Of a DNA stretch of 49,641 bases, positions 32,993 through 41,725 are shown piece by piece; positions within the stretch are counted from its first letter, which is position 1, and every line of letters starts with the position of its first letter. The notes under the pieces are model-generated. The model ran no database searches and was not told the origin of the DNA. It saw only the letters and a program-made list of their open reading frames with translations. The DNA is from a virus: the IMG/VR virus record IMGVR_UViG_3300025319_000030, positions 1 to 49,641 of that record. One strand, given 5' to 3'. The translations under genes and the position numbers were made by a program.

Positions 32993-33483
32993 AATATGCC
33001 GCAATAGTTCTTTTAGGGATAATTTTAGGATTCTTGCTTAGAGACTGCAAAGGCCCTGACACTATTACCAGAACTACTACGGTTGTTGAAAGAGACACTG
33101 TTTATCAGGTTGTCAGGGATACTGTTTACAGGACACAAATTAAACACGTATTTAGCAGGGATACTTTAATGCAATTCGATACAGTCCTTGTTTCGGTTCC
33201 TATAAGCCGTTTTTCAGAGTCATTTGATGTTCAATATGGAAATGCTACTGTTTCGGGGGAAGTGGCTGGAAAGCTTTTAAACATGGCTCTTTCGACTGAT
33301 TTTAATATCCCCTTGGTAACCGAAACAAAAACAATAACCATAACAAAAAAGCCCCGAGGATTTTACCTAGGGGCCGGGGTGAACAAACAACTTACTCCAT
33401 TTGTCGGGGGAACCTTTATTCATGACAGGTATCTTTTTGGGTTGACTACCGAATCTATCACGGTAGGTTACCGGATATTTTAA
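32989..33483 (+). CDS. Inner-membrane spanin-like protein
   Basis: 164 aa. An N-terminal hydrophobic anchor (YAAIVLLGIILGFLL) is followed by a periplasmic part with repeated Asp-Thr-Val units (VERDTVYQVVRDTVYR), the layout of spanin-like proteins found after endolysins in Bacteroidota phages (DUF6808-like, from memory). ATG overlaps the amidase stop. With a lipoprotein encoded on the opposite strand, it may bridge inner and outer membranes at lysis. Confidence 0.6.
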   Translation: MKYAAIVLLGIILGFLLRDCKGPDTITRTTTVVERDTVYQVVRDTVYRTQIKHVFSRDTLMQFDTVLVSVPISRFSESFDVQYGNATVSGEVAGKLLNMALSTDFNIPLVTETKTITITKKPRGFYLGAGVNKQLTPFVGGTFIHDRYLFGLTTESITVGYRIF

Positions 33484-33703
33484 CAACCTGCCCCAATTCA
33501 GCTTTACCGAATTCATTAATATCAAAAGGCACAGTTGCTCCGCAAGGCTGGTTTTCATAACGTTGTTGAACGCATTCGAATTCAACTAGGACATAACCAT
33601 ATCTGCAATTTATTTCCCTAACAACTCCTTTATTTGTCAAATAAGCCGTTTCACGACATCCTGAAAAGAGTATTATCAGAAAAAAAACAGTTAGCCTAAT
33701 CAT
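33458..33703 (-). CDS. Small lipoprotein (possible outer-membrane spanin)
   Basis: 81 aa. A signal peptide with a lipobox (FFLIILFSGC) predicts lipidation at Cys15; the mature part is about 67 residues with two further Cys. It overlaps the 3' end of the spanin-like gene on the other strand by 26 bp and the upstream minus gene by 8 bp. Could be the outer-membrane partner of a two-component spanin. Function is inferred. Confidence 0.6.
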   Translation of the reverse strand: MIRLTVFFLIILFSGCRETAYLTNKGVVREINCRYGYVLVEFECVQQRYENQPCGATVPFDINEFGKAELGQVVKISGNLP

Positions 33704-33998
33704 TTTTTATCCTTTCTATTTTAGCCAAAATCCTTTCTTTTCTGATCGCTTCTTTTTTACGATTTTTCCGCAGCTTCTTATTTTTTTTAGCTGTTTTCAG
33801 ATCGTTTTTAAGCCAATTTGATCTTGAAACATTCCAGTTATAAGCTTTTTGCAATCTTTCGTGGTATTCCAGATCGGTTGATTTTCTGATTTTTTGTGCT
33901 TTAGCCGGGCTTTGTGCCATGATAATAATCATGCAGATTAGTATAATTATTGCAGCGGTAAGCCCTGTCTTTTTGTATACTTTTGTGCGTGTTTTCAT
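33696..33998 (-). CDS. Basic membrane-anchored or secreted protein, 100 aa
   Basis: A hydrophobic segment (LTAAIIILICMIIIMAQ) near the N-terminus is followed by AKAQ, a possible signal peptidase site. The C-terminal half is very Lys/Arg-rich and helical (KNKKLRKNRKKEAIRKERIL). First gene of a two-gene minus operon with the lipoprotein. Role unknown; its place suggests a late or lysis-associated function. Confidence 0.55.
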   Translation of the reverse strand: MKTRTKVYKKTGLTAAIIILICMIIIMAQSPAKAQKIRKSTDLEYHERLQKAYNWNVSRSNWLKNDLKTAKKNKKLRKNRKKEAIRKERILAKIERIKND

Positions 33999-34090
33999 TT
34001 ATTTCCTATTTTTTCATTTTCCAATACTAAGCGCAATTTACCACAATTCAAAGAAGAATCCCATTTATTTTTTATAGGTGAAAAAAGATA

Positions 34091-34103
34091 AAATTTTTCT
34101 AGG
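34091..34103 (+). promoter_or_regulatory. AT-rich upstream motif, copy
   Basis: aaatttttctagg matches the 6090-6114 motif. It lies 57 bp upstream of ATG 34160, in the divergent region 33999-34159. A TACTTTTC box (near-match to TAnnTTTG) follows at about 34123. Confidence 0.4.
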
Positions 34104-34159
34104 TTATTCGATTCTGAGTTTCTACTTTTCGAAAAATTCAAACTCAAAAACACAAAATT

Positions 34160-34447
34160 ATGAAAATCACAATTGAAACCACAATCGAAAAAGAGGTTGA
34201 CTTACCCCTTTATTTTAAGTCAAAACGAAATGACAGCTTTTATTTTATGACCGTAGGTGAAAAGTCCGCTATCCGGGTAGTAGATCATGAATTTAACGCT
34301 GATTTAATGCTTTATCCCTCAATTGAAGTGATTAGCAAAGGTACGGTTGGGCTTTACGTTTCAACTGGATTTACTCCAATATCTGAAACTGAATTCAAAA
34401 ATATCTACTTAAAAGTAAGCTTGGAACTTGAGAAACTAATGAACTAA
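34160..34447 (+). CDS. Hypothetical protein, 95 aa
   Basis: Starts MKITIETTIEKEVDLPLYFK; beta-rich and soluble. First gene of the recombination and replication operon, 4 bp before the SMC-like gene. Behind a divergent regulatory region, so probably among the first early genes transcribed. Family unknown. Confidence 0.65.
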   Translation: MKITIETTIEKEVDLPLYFKSKRNDSFYFMTVGEKSAIRVVDHEFNADLMLYPSIEVISKGTVGLYVSTGFTPISETEFKNIYLKVSLELEKLMN

Positions 34448-34451
34448 AAAA

Positions 34452-36395
34452 ATGAAAACACTAAAACTAATCGAAATCAAAATCAACAACTTCAAAGGAA
34501 TTGAATCTTTTGAAGTTAAACTAGGTCAGGAAACCAATATTTTTGGATTTAATGGACTTGGAAAATCATCCATTGGAGACGCTATTTTTTGGGCATTATG
34601 GGGAAAAGATCAACAAGACCGGAAAGACCACGAAATCAAAAATACGGTCAAAACAGAGCTTAATAAGCAAGATCATGAGGTCTATTTGAAGTTTGATTTG
34701 GACGGTCGTCATATTCCGGTTAAGAGGATCTATTCTGAAAAATGGACAAAAAAGAAAGGATCGGAAACCCCTGAATTTACAGGCCATGAAACGACTTTAT
34801 TTTTTGATGATGTGCCACTTTCATTGAAGGATTTCAATGAACGGATTAATGGGATTATGAGTGAATCTATTTTTAAGCTCGTTACAAATCCCCTTTACTT
34901 CAATTCTCTGAACTGGAAGGATCGAAGAAAAGAATTAATCAACATGGCCGGGGAAATTACAGATATTGAAATTGCTGGGAATGATTTGAAAATGCAATGC
35001 TTAGTAAAAGAATTAGCCTTTAAATCAATTGATGATTACAAGGCTCAAATTACCCGTCAAAGGTTAAAAATCAAAGAGCAATTGGATATGGTTCCGGTCC
35101 AAATCAAAGAGGCTAAACGGGGTATTCCAGAAACTCAGGATTGGGAGACAATTGAAACGAACATCCAAAGCCTTAGAAAGCAGATTGAAGAAATTGAAGC
35201 TAAAATCCTGGACAAAAATAAAGTCTTAAAAGAACATTTTGAAGCTGAGTCCAAGAAGACAAATGAAATTCACATCCTGAAAGGAAAGGTTCAAACTATT
35301 GAGTTTGAGGCTAAACAAAAAGCAGATCAGCATAATCAGGATTTAGGGAAAATCGAAAGAGAACTTTCAAATGAGGTCGCCAAAGGTGAAAGAATTATTT
35401 TAGACTTGAAGTTTCAAAGATCAAATATTGAAACAGATCTTACAAAATATAAGTCGCTCCGGGAAGAACTTTTAAAACAGTTTGACCAAATCAATGAATC
35501 CGAACTTGTTTTTGATCCTAATTCCTTTGTCTGTCCTACATGCAAAAGAGAACATGATGGTTCAAGTATTGAGGAATCAAAATCTGAAATGCTAAAAAAT
35601 TTCAACTTGGATAAGCTTGCCAAAATAGAAGCAATTCAGATCAGAGGAAAAAAAGGAAAAGAACTCATTGAAAAGACTGAAAAAGATTTATTCGAAATAA
35701 ACGGTAAAATATCAGAAGCTGAAAAGTCGCTTAATTCTGTAAAATCAGACCTTGATAATGAGAAATTAAGAGAGAAAAAGGAATTGACAGCCGAATCCTT
35801 TATGAGTGCTGAAAAGCATCAAATAGAAGCTAAAATAGCTGAAATTGAAGCCTCTAAAATCGAGGATCCAACGGTTGATAATTCAGAATTGATTGAGCAA
35901 AAGAAAGCGATTGAAACTGAGATTGATGGATTGAAAGAAATCATGTCAACCAGAAATGAAATTATCAAGGGACAGAACAGGGTGAAAGAACTGGAAGAAG
36001 AAGAAACTATTTTGGCTCAAGAACAAACTAGATTAGAAGGGATCCTTTTTGTTATTGAAAAATTCATCAACCGAAAAATGACAATGGTAGAGGAATCTAT
36101 TAACCATAAATTCCAGTTTGTTAAGTTCAAAATGTTCAATATTTTGGTAAATGGAAGTCTTGAAGAAACTTGCGAAACGATGCTAGACGGGGTTCCGTGG
36201 TCAACACTTAATACAGGAGGTAGATTAAAAGCTGGGATTGATATTATCAATACCTTTTGCAGATTCTATCAAGTTTCGGCACCAATGGTGCTGGATAACA
36301 GGGAATCAGTATTTGAAATTCCATATACTGAAAACCAAGTTATTAATTTGATTGCTTCATTGCCGGATAAAAAATTAAGGGTTGAAATTAAGTAA
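34452..36395 (+). CDS. SMC/Rad50-like AAA ATPase
   Basis: 647 aa. Walker A is near residue 35 (GFNGLGKSS). A long coiled-coil is split by a zinc-hook-like CPTCKREH near residue 360. The C-terminal half-site has TGGRLKAGIDIINTF and a Walker B-like PMVLDNRES. This is the SbcC/Rad50 layout. Phage versions handle DNA ends and recombination. No separate SbcD-like nuclease is seen beside it; the MBL-fold gene at 37334 is a conceivable partner. Confidence 0.85.
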   Translation: MKTLKLIEIKINNFKGIESFEVKLGQETNIFGFNGLGKSSIGDAIFWALWGKDQQDRKDHEIKNTVKTELNKQDHEVYLKFDLDGRHIPVKRIYSEKWTKKKGSETPEFTGHETTLFFDDVPLSLKDFNERINGIMSESIFKLVTNPLYFNSLNWKDRRKELINMAGEITDIEIAGNDLKMQCLVKELAFKSIDDYKAQITRQRLKIKEQLDMVPVQIKEAKRGIPETQDWETIETNIQSLRKQIEEIEAKILDKNKVLKEHFEAESKKTNEIHILKGKVQTIEFEAKQKADQHNQDLGKIERELSNEVAKGERIILDLKFQRSNIETDLTKYKSLREELLKQFDQINESELVFDPNSFVCPTCKREHDGSSIEESKSEMLKNFNLDKLAKIEAIQIRGKKGKELIEKTEKDLFEINGKISEAEKSLNSVKSDLDNEKLREKKELTAESFMSAEKHQIEAKIAEIEASKIEDPTVDNSELIEQKKAIETEIDGLKEIMSTRNEIIKGQNRVKELEEEETILAQEQTRLEGILFVIEKFINRKMTMVEESINHKFQFVKFKMFNILVNGSLEETCETMLDGVPWSTLNTGGRLKAGIDIINTFCRFYQVSAPMVLDNRESVFEIPYTENQVINLIASLPDKKLRVEIK

Positions 36396-36403
36396 GAAAA
36401 AAC

Positions 36404-36435
36404 TAGGATAGTCCATTGGGCTATCCTAAATTTAT
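36404..36435 (+). terminator. Hairpin between SMC-like and RecT genes
   Basis: Perfect 8-bp stem TAGGATAG / CTATCCTA with a 9-nt loop, followed by AT-rich DNA but no long T run. It may be a weak terminator or an mRNA-processing hairpin. Confidence 0.5.
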
Positions 36436-36460
36436 TCATTAATTCAAACAAAAAACAATT

Positions 36461-37333
36461 ATGACAACTGAGAAAAAAGAAGTAGTAAAGCAGGAACCGG
36501 AAAAAAACTTGCTTCAAAAAATGCAGGTTAGAATAAATCAACTTGCAGAAAATAAGGAAATAGTTTTCCCTCCAAATTACAGTCCTAGCAACGCCTTGAA
36601 TTCTGCGTGGATTAAATTGATTGAAACCAAAAAAGATGGCAAGCCAATTACAGAACATTGCACTCAGGGGAGTATTGCTAATGCTTTGATGAAAATGGTA
36701 GTGCAGGGACTTAGCCCCGTCAAAAATCAATGCTATTTTATCCCTTATGGAGACCAATTGAATTTTCAAAGATCCTATCAGGGTTCAATTGCGCTTGCTA
36801 AACGTGTTGGGAATGTGAAAGAAGTAAATGCGAATTTGGTATATGAGGGTGATACTTACGAAACCGAAATTAACGCTTTCGGTGTCAAAACCTTGCTAAG
36901 CCATATTTCACCGTTTGAGAATCGGGATGAAAACAAGATCAAAGGGGCTTATTGTGTCGTCGTTTTCAACGATAGCGAAACTAAGTTGGAAGATATGACC
37001 TTGATCGAAATTAAGCGATCTTGGGCGCAAGGGGCTACGAAAGGGAATAGCCCGGCACACCAAAATTTCACCGGGGAAATGTGCAAAAAGACTGTTATCA
37101 ATCGAGCTTTGAAAACGATTATCAATTCAAGTTCAGATTCAGATTTATTTGATGACGATGAAAATCAGCCTATCAATAAACCCATTTCTAAGCCGGGGGA
37201 AAATTCTGAATTTGTTGATTTTGAGGAAATGAAAGAAAGTCCAAAAGAAAAAATGGAGACGGAACCAACTCAATCGAAAAAAGAGGGTTCAAAGCCTGAA
37301 TTGGAGTTTGAGAAACAAAAGCCGGGATTTTAA
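36461..37333 (+). CDS. RecT-family single-strand annealing protein
   Basis: 290 aa. RecT core: SIANALMKMVVQGLSPVKNQ, CYFIPYGDQLNFQRSYQG, and CKKTVINRALKTII near the end of the fold, then an acidic, disordered tail. Pairs complementary single strands in phage recombination and replication. Its leader is nearly the same as that of the gene at 1161. Gene order with the SMC-like ATPase and MBL-fold protein is common in phages. Confidence 0.9.
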   Translation: MTTEKKEVVKQEPEKNLLQKMQVRINQLAENKEIVFPPNYSPSNALNSAWIKLIETKKDGKPITEHCTQGSIANALMKMVVQGLSPVKNQCYFIPYGDQLNFQRSYQGSIALAKRVGNVKEVNANLVYEGDTYETEINAFGVKTLLSHISPFENRDENKIKGAYCVVVFNDSETKLEDMTLIEIKRSWAQGATKGNSPAHQNFTGEMCKKTVINRALKTIINSSSDSDLFDDDENQPINKPISKPGENSEFVDFEEMKESPKEKMETEPTQSKKEGSKPELEFEKQKPGF

Positions 37334-38071
37334 ATGATCCTCCACATCCTAGGCAGCGGTTCAAAAGGCAACGGTTATATTTTAAGGGCTTCCAATAGAG
37401 AAGCCCTTATTTTAGAATGTGGCATGCCTTTAATTGAGGTTATGAAAGTATTGGAATTCGATCTTTCAGGGCTTCACGGGGCTTTAGTCACTCATTCCCA
37501 TTTAGATCATTCTGGAAAAGCCGAACAATATTGTAAATCAGGAATCAATGTTTATACACAAAAAGAAACGATTGATTCTCTCAAATTTGAGTCACATAGA
37601 CTAAAACCTTTGGAGGCTTCAAAATCATTCGAATTAGGATCTTTCAAAATCCTTCCATTCAAATTAGTTCACGATGTGCCAACAGTTGGATTTCTAATCT
37701 TTCATCATGAAATAGGGAAAATGGTATTCATTACAGATACCAAATATCTCACTTGGAAATTCGAGGGCTTAAACCACTTATTGATTGAGTGTAACTATTC
37801 AACTGATTTAATGAATGAAAGACTAATTCAAGGATCTTTGAAAGGATTCCTTTACAATCGGGTTCAGGAATCACATTTGAGCTTAGAAACGCTTAAAATC
37901 TTTCTACAATCAAATGACTTATCTAAGGTTAAAAATATTGTCCTGCTTCATTTGTCCGATGGAAATTCCCATGAAAGAAAATTCATTCAGGATGTATCTG
38001 AGTTAACCGGAAAGAAAACATTTGCGGCAAGTCAGGGAAAAAAAATAAATTTATCGCTAAACCCATTTTAA
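37334..38071 (+). CDS. MBL-fold metallohydrolase
   Basis: 245 aa. Metal-binding HSHLDHSG near residue 55, with further ligand candidates in ITDTKYL and LLHLSDGNSH. Related to YycJ/WalJ-like beta-lactamase-fold nucleases. It starts directly at the RecT stop, so it is co-translated and may act as the nuclease for RecT-mediated annealing; substrate not proved by sequence. Confidence 0.82.
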   Translation: MILHILGSGSKGNGYILRASNREALILECGMPLIEVMKVLEFDLSGLHGALVTHSHLDHSGKAEQYCKSGINVYTQKETIDSLKFESHRLKPLEASKSFELGSFKILPFKLVHDVPTVGFLIFHHEIGKMVFITDTKYLTWKFEGLNHLLIECNYSTDLMNERLIQGSLKGFLYNRVQESHLSLETLKIFLQSNDLSKVKNIVLLHLSDGNSHERKFIQDVSELTGKKTFAASQGKKINLSLNPF

Positions 38072-38072
38072 A

Positions 38073-38402
38073 ATGGAAATAAACGAACGTATAAGGGAAC
38101 TTTACATTCAGGGAAAAAAAGGGACTGAAATTTCTAATTTATTAGGCATTGAGCGTAATAAAGTCAATCACATCATTTTTGACAGGCTTAAATTGAGATC
38201 TGAAAAAACAAAGCCCAATCCAAAATATTTAAAAACAAAACATAGTTTCACTAAAGATCAGGAGGATAGGATTATTCACTTATATCGATGGGGCTATGAG
38301 CCGGAAGAAATAAGGGAAGAAATGAAAGCTAGTATGACTAAAATAAAGAATGTCTTAGCCTCACATGGAAAAATTAAAAGGATAGTAGATGGATCAGAAT
38401 AA
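38073..38402 (+). CDS. Putative DNA-binding protein with two HTH-like segments, 109 aa
   Basis: First HTH-like segment: IRELYIQGKKGTEISNLLGI. Second: IIHLYRWGYEPEEIREEMKA. Basic linker between them. Could be a regulator of the early genes or a replication accessory. One base follows the MBL-fold stop. Confidence 0.65.
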   Translation: MEINERIRELYIQGKKGTEISNLLGIERNKVNHIIFDRLKLRSEKTKPNPKYLKTKHSFTKDQEDRIIHLYRWGYEPEEIREEMKASMTKIKNVLASHGKIKRIVDGSE

Positions 38403-38571
38403 ACAATTTGCGATCCTAATTAAAGATGAAATATCATTTTCCAAGGAAAAGTATTGCTACGGTAAAAAAGGCCAAAAAGTAGAAATTATAAAAGAAATGG
38501 GAAACGTGTCAATTGTTGAACTGGACCAGAAAAGATTTCCGGTAAAAGCATTGGATTTAAAATTACTTTAA
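38389..38571 (+). CDS. Hypothetical protein, 60 aa
   Basis: Overlaps the previous gene by 14 bp. Beta-rich, Lys-rich (YGKKGQKVEIIKEMGNVSIVEL), compatible with a small SH3/KOW-like barrel. Function unknown. Confidence 0.55.
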   Translation: MDQNKQFAILIKDEISFSKEKYCYGKKGQKVEIIKEMGNVSIVELDQKRFPVKALDLKLL

Positions 38572-38584
38572 CCAATATTTAGGT

Positions 38585-38884
38585 ATGTTAGAAATTAAAC
38601 GGAGAAAATGGGATTTGATTAAAGTTTCAACATTCCAAAAAATAAGTCTTTTTGAGCTTTCACGGCTCCAAAAAAAGATCATTGACCGGATTAAAGACTG
38701 TGAACAATATCTTCAGGATTTTATAAATACCGATTTCCAAGGCCGATATATTGTTAATGAATACTGGGATATTGTCAGTGAAATAAAAGAGTTAAAAGAG
38801 TACTTACCTATACTTCAAAATCAAATAAAAACACTAAAAGATGAAAAACGAAATAGAGATTCAGCACAAAAAACAGATCTATAA
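38585..38884 (+). CDS. Hypothetical coiled-coil protein, 99 aa
   Basis: Helical, charged throughout (LQKKIIDRIKDCEQYLQDFI; EIKELKEYLPILQNQIKTL). Overlaps the next gene by 44 bp in another frame. Function unknown. Confidence 0.6.
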   Translation: MLEIKRRKWDLIKVSTFQKISLFELSRLQKKIIDRIKDCEQYLQDFINTDFQGRYIVNEYWDIVSEIKELKEYLPILQNQIKTLKDEKRNRDSAQKTDL

Positions 38885-39065
38885 GATCGAAGTTTTTGAG
38901 ATTCAAATTTCGATTGACGGAGTATTACAATTTGTAAAGGTTGAGCTTACAAATGGATTAGTTACTTCAATAAATCGGATCGGATCAAGTCAGAATTATT
39001 CAATCAATTTAGAGGTATGGGAAATTGTAAAGAAGTTAGTTAAGTTTAATTTGGAGGGGGTATGA
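38841..39065 (+). CDS. Hypothetical protein, 74 aa
   Basis: Starts MKNEIEIQHKKQIYKIEVFE; beta-rich then helical. Its stop overlaps the helicase start. Family unknown. Confidence 0.6.
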   Translation: MKNEIEIQHKKQIYKIEVFEIQISIDGVLQFVKVELTNGLVTSINRIGSSQNYSINLEVWEIVKKLVKFNLEGV

Positions 39066-40438
39066 TGGATTATCAAACCTTTATTGAAAATAAAAAGCAT
39101 TCACTTGGAAATTTTGGTTTTTCTCCAATTTGGATGCCTGAAAGGGCGTTTGATTTTCAGGAATTTACTATTGAAAAAGCAATTGTAAGGGGTCGAAACG
39201 CAAACTTTTTAGACACTGGATTAGGTAAGACTTTGGTTCAGTTATCACTGGCTTATAACGTTGCTTTAAAAACAAACAAAAGAGTATTGATATTAACTCC
39301 TTTAGCAGTTGCTTTCCAATTTATCCAAGAAGCTGAAAAGATTGGAATTGACGATATTGAATATTCAAAAGACGGAAAGTTTACAAAAAAAATAGTAGTA
39401 TGTAATTATGAAAGATTACACTATTTTGACCGAAATGATTTTGTTTGCATAATTGGAGACGAGTCAAGTATTTTAAAAAACTTTGACGGTAAAATAAAAG
39501 ATCAGGTAACTGCTTTTGCAAAGAAAATGCCTTATCGATTTTTATCAACCGCAACCCCTAGCCCAAACGATTTCATTGAACTTGGAACTAGTTCGGAGTT
39601 TTTAGGACACATGGGTTATATGGATATGTTAACCAAGTTTTTTAAAAATAATCAAAACTCAGTTGATTCAACTAATAGAAATATTGGAGAGAAATTTTAT
39701 CTTAAACCACATGCTGAAAAATACTTTTTTGCATGGGTAAATCAATGGTCTATAATGGCTAAAATGCCTAGTGATTTATCGGTTAATTTCTCTAATGAAC
39801 GTTATCAATTGCCAGAGTTAATAACCAATACTCACGAGGTTAAGAATAGGTCAATGATTAATATTGACGGTCAAATTCAAATGTTTGTCCCTATTGCAAA
39901 GTCAATGACTGAGGTTAGACACGAACAAAAGCAAACCGAAAAGGAACGTTGTGAAAAAGCTGTTTTATTATCTGAAAATAAAGTTTCTGTCTATTGGTGT
40001 AACACTAACCAAGAAAGTAAATTTTTGAGAGAAATGGACAGAAATTCGGTTGAAATTATTGGATCTCAATCGATTGAAAAAAAAGAGGAGATTCTAATAG
40101 CTTTTTCAAAAGGTGAAATTGATCGAATAATTACCAAAGCTAAAATAACCGGATTTGGTCTTAATTGGCAACATTGTAATCATTCCACATTCTTTCCAAC
40201 TTGGAGTTATGAGCAATATTATCAAGCATTAAGACGGTTTTGGAGGTTTGGACAAAAAGAAAAAGTGACTTTTAATTTAGTTATATCGGATGGCCAAAAA
40301 AGAGTAATTGACGCTTTAAACCAGAAGACAAAAAAGGCAATTGAATTACACGAGAATTTGACTAAAAATGTCAATAATTCATTTACAGACAAGAGAAAAG
40401 ATTTAAAAAAACAAATAATTAAACCCTCATTTTTATGA
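39062..40438 (+). CDS. SNF2/DEAD-type helicase
   Basis: 458 aa. Motif I is FLDTGLGKTLVQL near residue 50; Ia is VLILTPLAVAFQF; motif II is a DExx-type IIGDESS; III is FLSTATPSPND. The C-terminal RecA-like half has RIITKAKITGFGLNWQHC and a motif VI-like YYQALRRFWRFGQ. Overlaps the DNA methyltransferase gene by four bases; this helicase-methyltransferase pair is frequent in phages. Translocates on or unwinds DNA with ATP. ATG 39065 is an alternative start. Confidence 0.88.
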   Translation: MMDYQTFIENKKHSLGNFGFSPIWMPERAFDFQEFTIEKAIVRGRNANFLDTGLGKTLVQLSLAYNVALKTNKRVLILTPLAVAFQFIQEAEKIGIDDIEYSKDGKFTKKIVVCNYERLHYFDRNDFVCIIGDESSILKNFDGKIKDQVTAFAKKMPYRFLSTATPSPNDFIELGTSSEFLGHMGYMDMLTKFFKNNQNSVDSTNRNIGEKFYLKPHAEKYFFAWVNQWSIMAKMPSDLSVNFSNERYQLPELITNTHEVKNRSMINIDGQIQMFVPIAKSMTEVRHEQKQTEKERCEKAVLLSENKVSVYWCNTNQESKFLREMDRNSVEIIGSQSIEKKEEILIAFSKGEIDRIITKAKITGFGLNWQHCNHSTFFPTWSYEQYYQALRRFWRFGQKEKVTFNLVISDGQKRVIDALNQKTKKAIELHENLTKNVNNSFTDKRKDLKKQIIKPSFL

Positions 40439-41448
40439 AAAACGTAGTAAAAGACCAAATAGTAACCGATAAGTATGCAATCTATAATTCTGATTGTATG
40501 CAAGTCATGCCATCTTTATCAGACAAAAGTATAGACCTTTCTGTTTATTCTCCACCATTTGCAGGGCTTTATAATTATTCAAGCTCAGAACATGATTTTA
40601 GTAACTGTGAAACAAAAGAACAGTTTTTGGACCAATATGACTTTCTTATCAAGGAAATTGCAAGGGTTACAAAGCCCGGTCGAATTTCAGCGGTTCACGT
40701 TACCGATGTTTTTGACAATACTTGTAGGCTTTGGGACTTTCCTCATGAGGTAATTAAACTTCATGAAAAACATGGCTTTGAGTATCGAAATAGGATAACC
40801 ATTTGGAAAGAGCCTTTGAAAGTTCGTATGAGAACAATGGTTCAGAGCCTTATGCATAAGTTTATTGTAGAAGATTCTACCAAGTGCTTTACAGCCATGC
40901 CTGATTATGTTTTGATTTTCACAAAGAAAGGGGAAAACAAGGTTCCGGTTACTCACCCGTTTGGTATTAATGAATACTTTGGAGAAACTCCAATTCTACC
41001 AAACATCTTAAGGGCTTGGAACAATGCAAATGAATCCAATTTAAACGAAGAACAGCTTTGGGAACATTTGAAAAAAGTAAATGACTCAGAAAACATAACC
41101 AAGCTAAATCATTACGTGTGGCAGCGCTACGCCTCGAGCGTTTGGGATGATATCAGAATTGACAATGTTTTGCCTTTTAGGGATTCAAAAGACCCAGATG
41201 ATGAAAAGCACGTTCACCCTTTGCAATTGGATGTTATTGATAGGTTAGTAGAACTTTACTCCAATCCTAATGAGGTGGTTTTAACTCCATTTATGGGAGT
41301 GGGTAGCGAGGTTTTTAGCCCTGTTTCTATGGGGCGTAAAGCTATTGGGATTGAGCTAAAGGATAGTTATTACAAACAAGCTATTTTGAACCTCAAAGAA
41401 GCTGAAAAAAGATTTAAAGCAAAGCAAAAACAGACTTCATTATTCTAA
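40435..41448 (+). CDS. DNA methyltransferase, beta class (N4-cytosine or N6-adenine)
   Basis: 337 aa. Motif IV (SPPF) comes first (near residue 40), and motif I (TPFMGVGSEVFSPV, then GRKAIGIELKDSYY) near the C-terminus: the beta-class order. SPPF leaves N4-cytosine or N6-adenine open. With the overlapping helicase gene it resembles half of a restriction-like system, but no nuclease is visible, so protection of phage DNA is the simplest reading. Confidence 0.88.
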   Translation: MKNVVKDQIVTDKYAIYNSDCMQVMPSLSDKSIDLSVYSPPFAGLYNYSSSEHDFSNCETKEQFLDQYDFLIKEIARVTKPGRISAVHVTDVFDNTCRLWDFPHEVIKLHEKHGFEYRNRITIWKEPLKVRMRTMVQSLMHKFIVEDSTKCFTAMPDYVLIFTKKGENKVPVTHPFGINEYFGETPILPNILRAWNNANESNLNEEQLWEHLKKVNDSENITKLNHYVWQRYASSVWDDIRIDNVLPFRDSKDPDDEKHVHPLQLDVIDRLVELYSNPNEVVLTPFMGVGSEVFSPVSMGRKAIGIELKDSYYKQAILNLKEAEKRFKAKQKQTSLF

Positions 41449-41453
41449 GATTT

Positions 41454-41480
41454 TAGCCCGATATTTTTCGGGCTATTGCT
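41454..41480 (+). terminator. Hairpin, probable terminator
   Basis: Stem tagcccga / tcgggcta, followed by a T-rich but interrupted stretch. Ends the helicase / methyltransferase unit. Confidence 0.6.
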
Positions 41481-41489
41481 TCTTTACGT

Positions 41490-41520
41490 TTTGAATTAAA
41501 GTTTTAAACTGTTAAATTTG
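41490..41520 (+). promoter_or_regulatory. Full Bacteroidota promoter, leaderless
   Basis: -33 TTTG at 41490-41493, 19-bp spacer, -7 TAAATTTG at 41513-41520, then attt and ATG 41525. The most complete match to the consensus in the window. Confidence 0.75.
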
Positions 41521-41524
41521 ATTT

Positions 41525-41680
41525 ATGGAAACATTGCAAATCAATAGAACAAAGCTAAAGACCGTAAGAACTTACGCCTTAATGAAAGGAGTAACGGTTC
41601 AGCAGGTTTACAATTGGATCAAGGATAAAAAAGTTAAGCTAGTTGAGATTGACGGTGTAAAATTTATTAGTCTTGATTAA
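41525..41680 (+). CDS. Small HTH protein, 51 aa
   Basis: Starts METLQINRTKLKTVRTYALM, then KGVTVQQVYNWIKDKKVKLV and EIDGVKFISLD. The YALMKGVTVQQVYNWI segment with the following wing-like strand matches MerR/excisionase-type winged helices. Probably a small DNA-binding regulator of the replication genes downstream. Confidence 0.7.
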   Translation: METLQINRTKLKTVRTYALMKGVTVQQVYNWIKDKKVKLVEIDGVKFISLD

Positions 41681-41725
41681 CTTTTTTTTGGCTTCAATAA
41701 GTTTAAATGTTTAAAATAACTGAAA

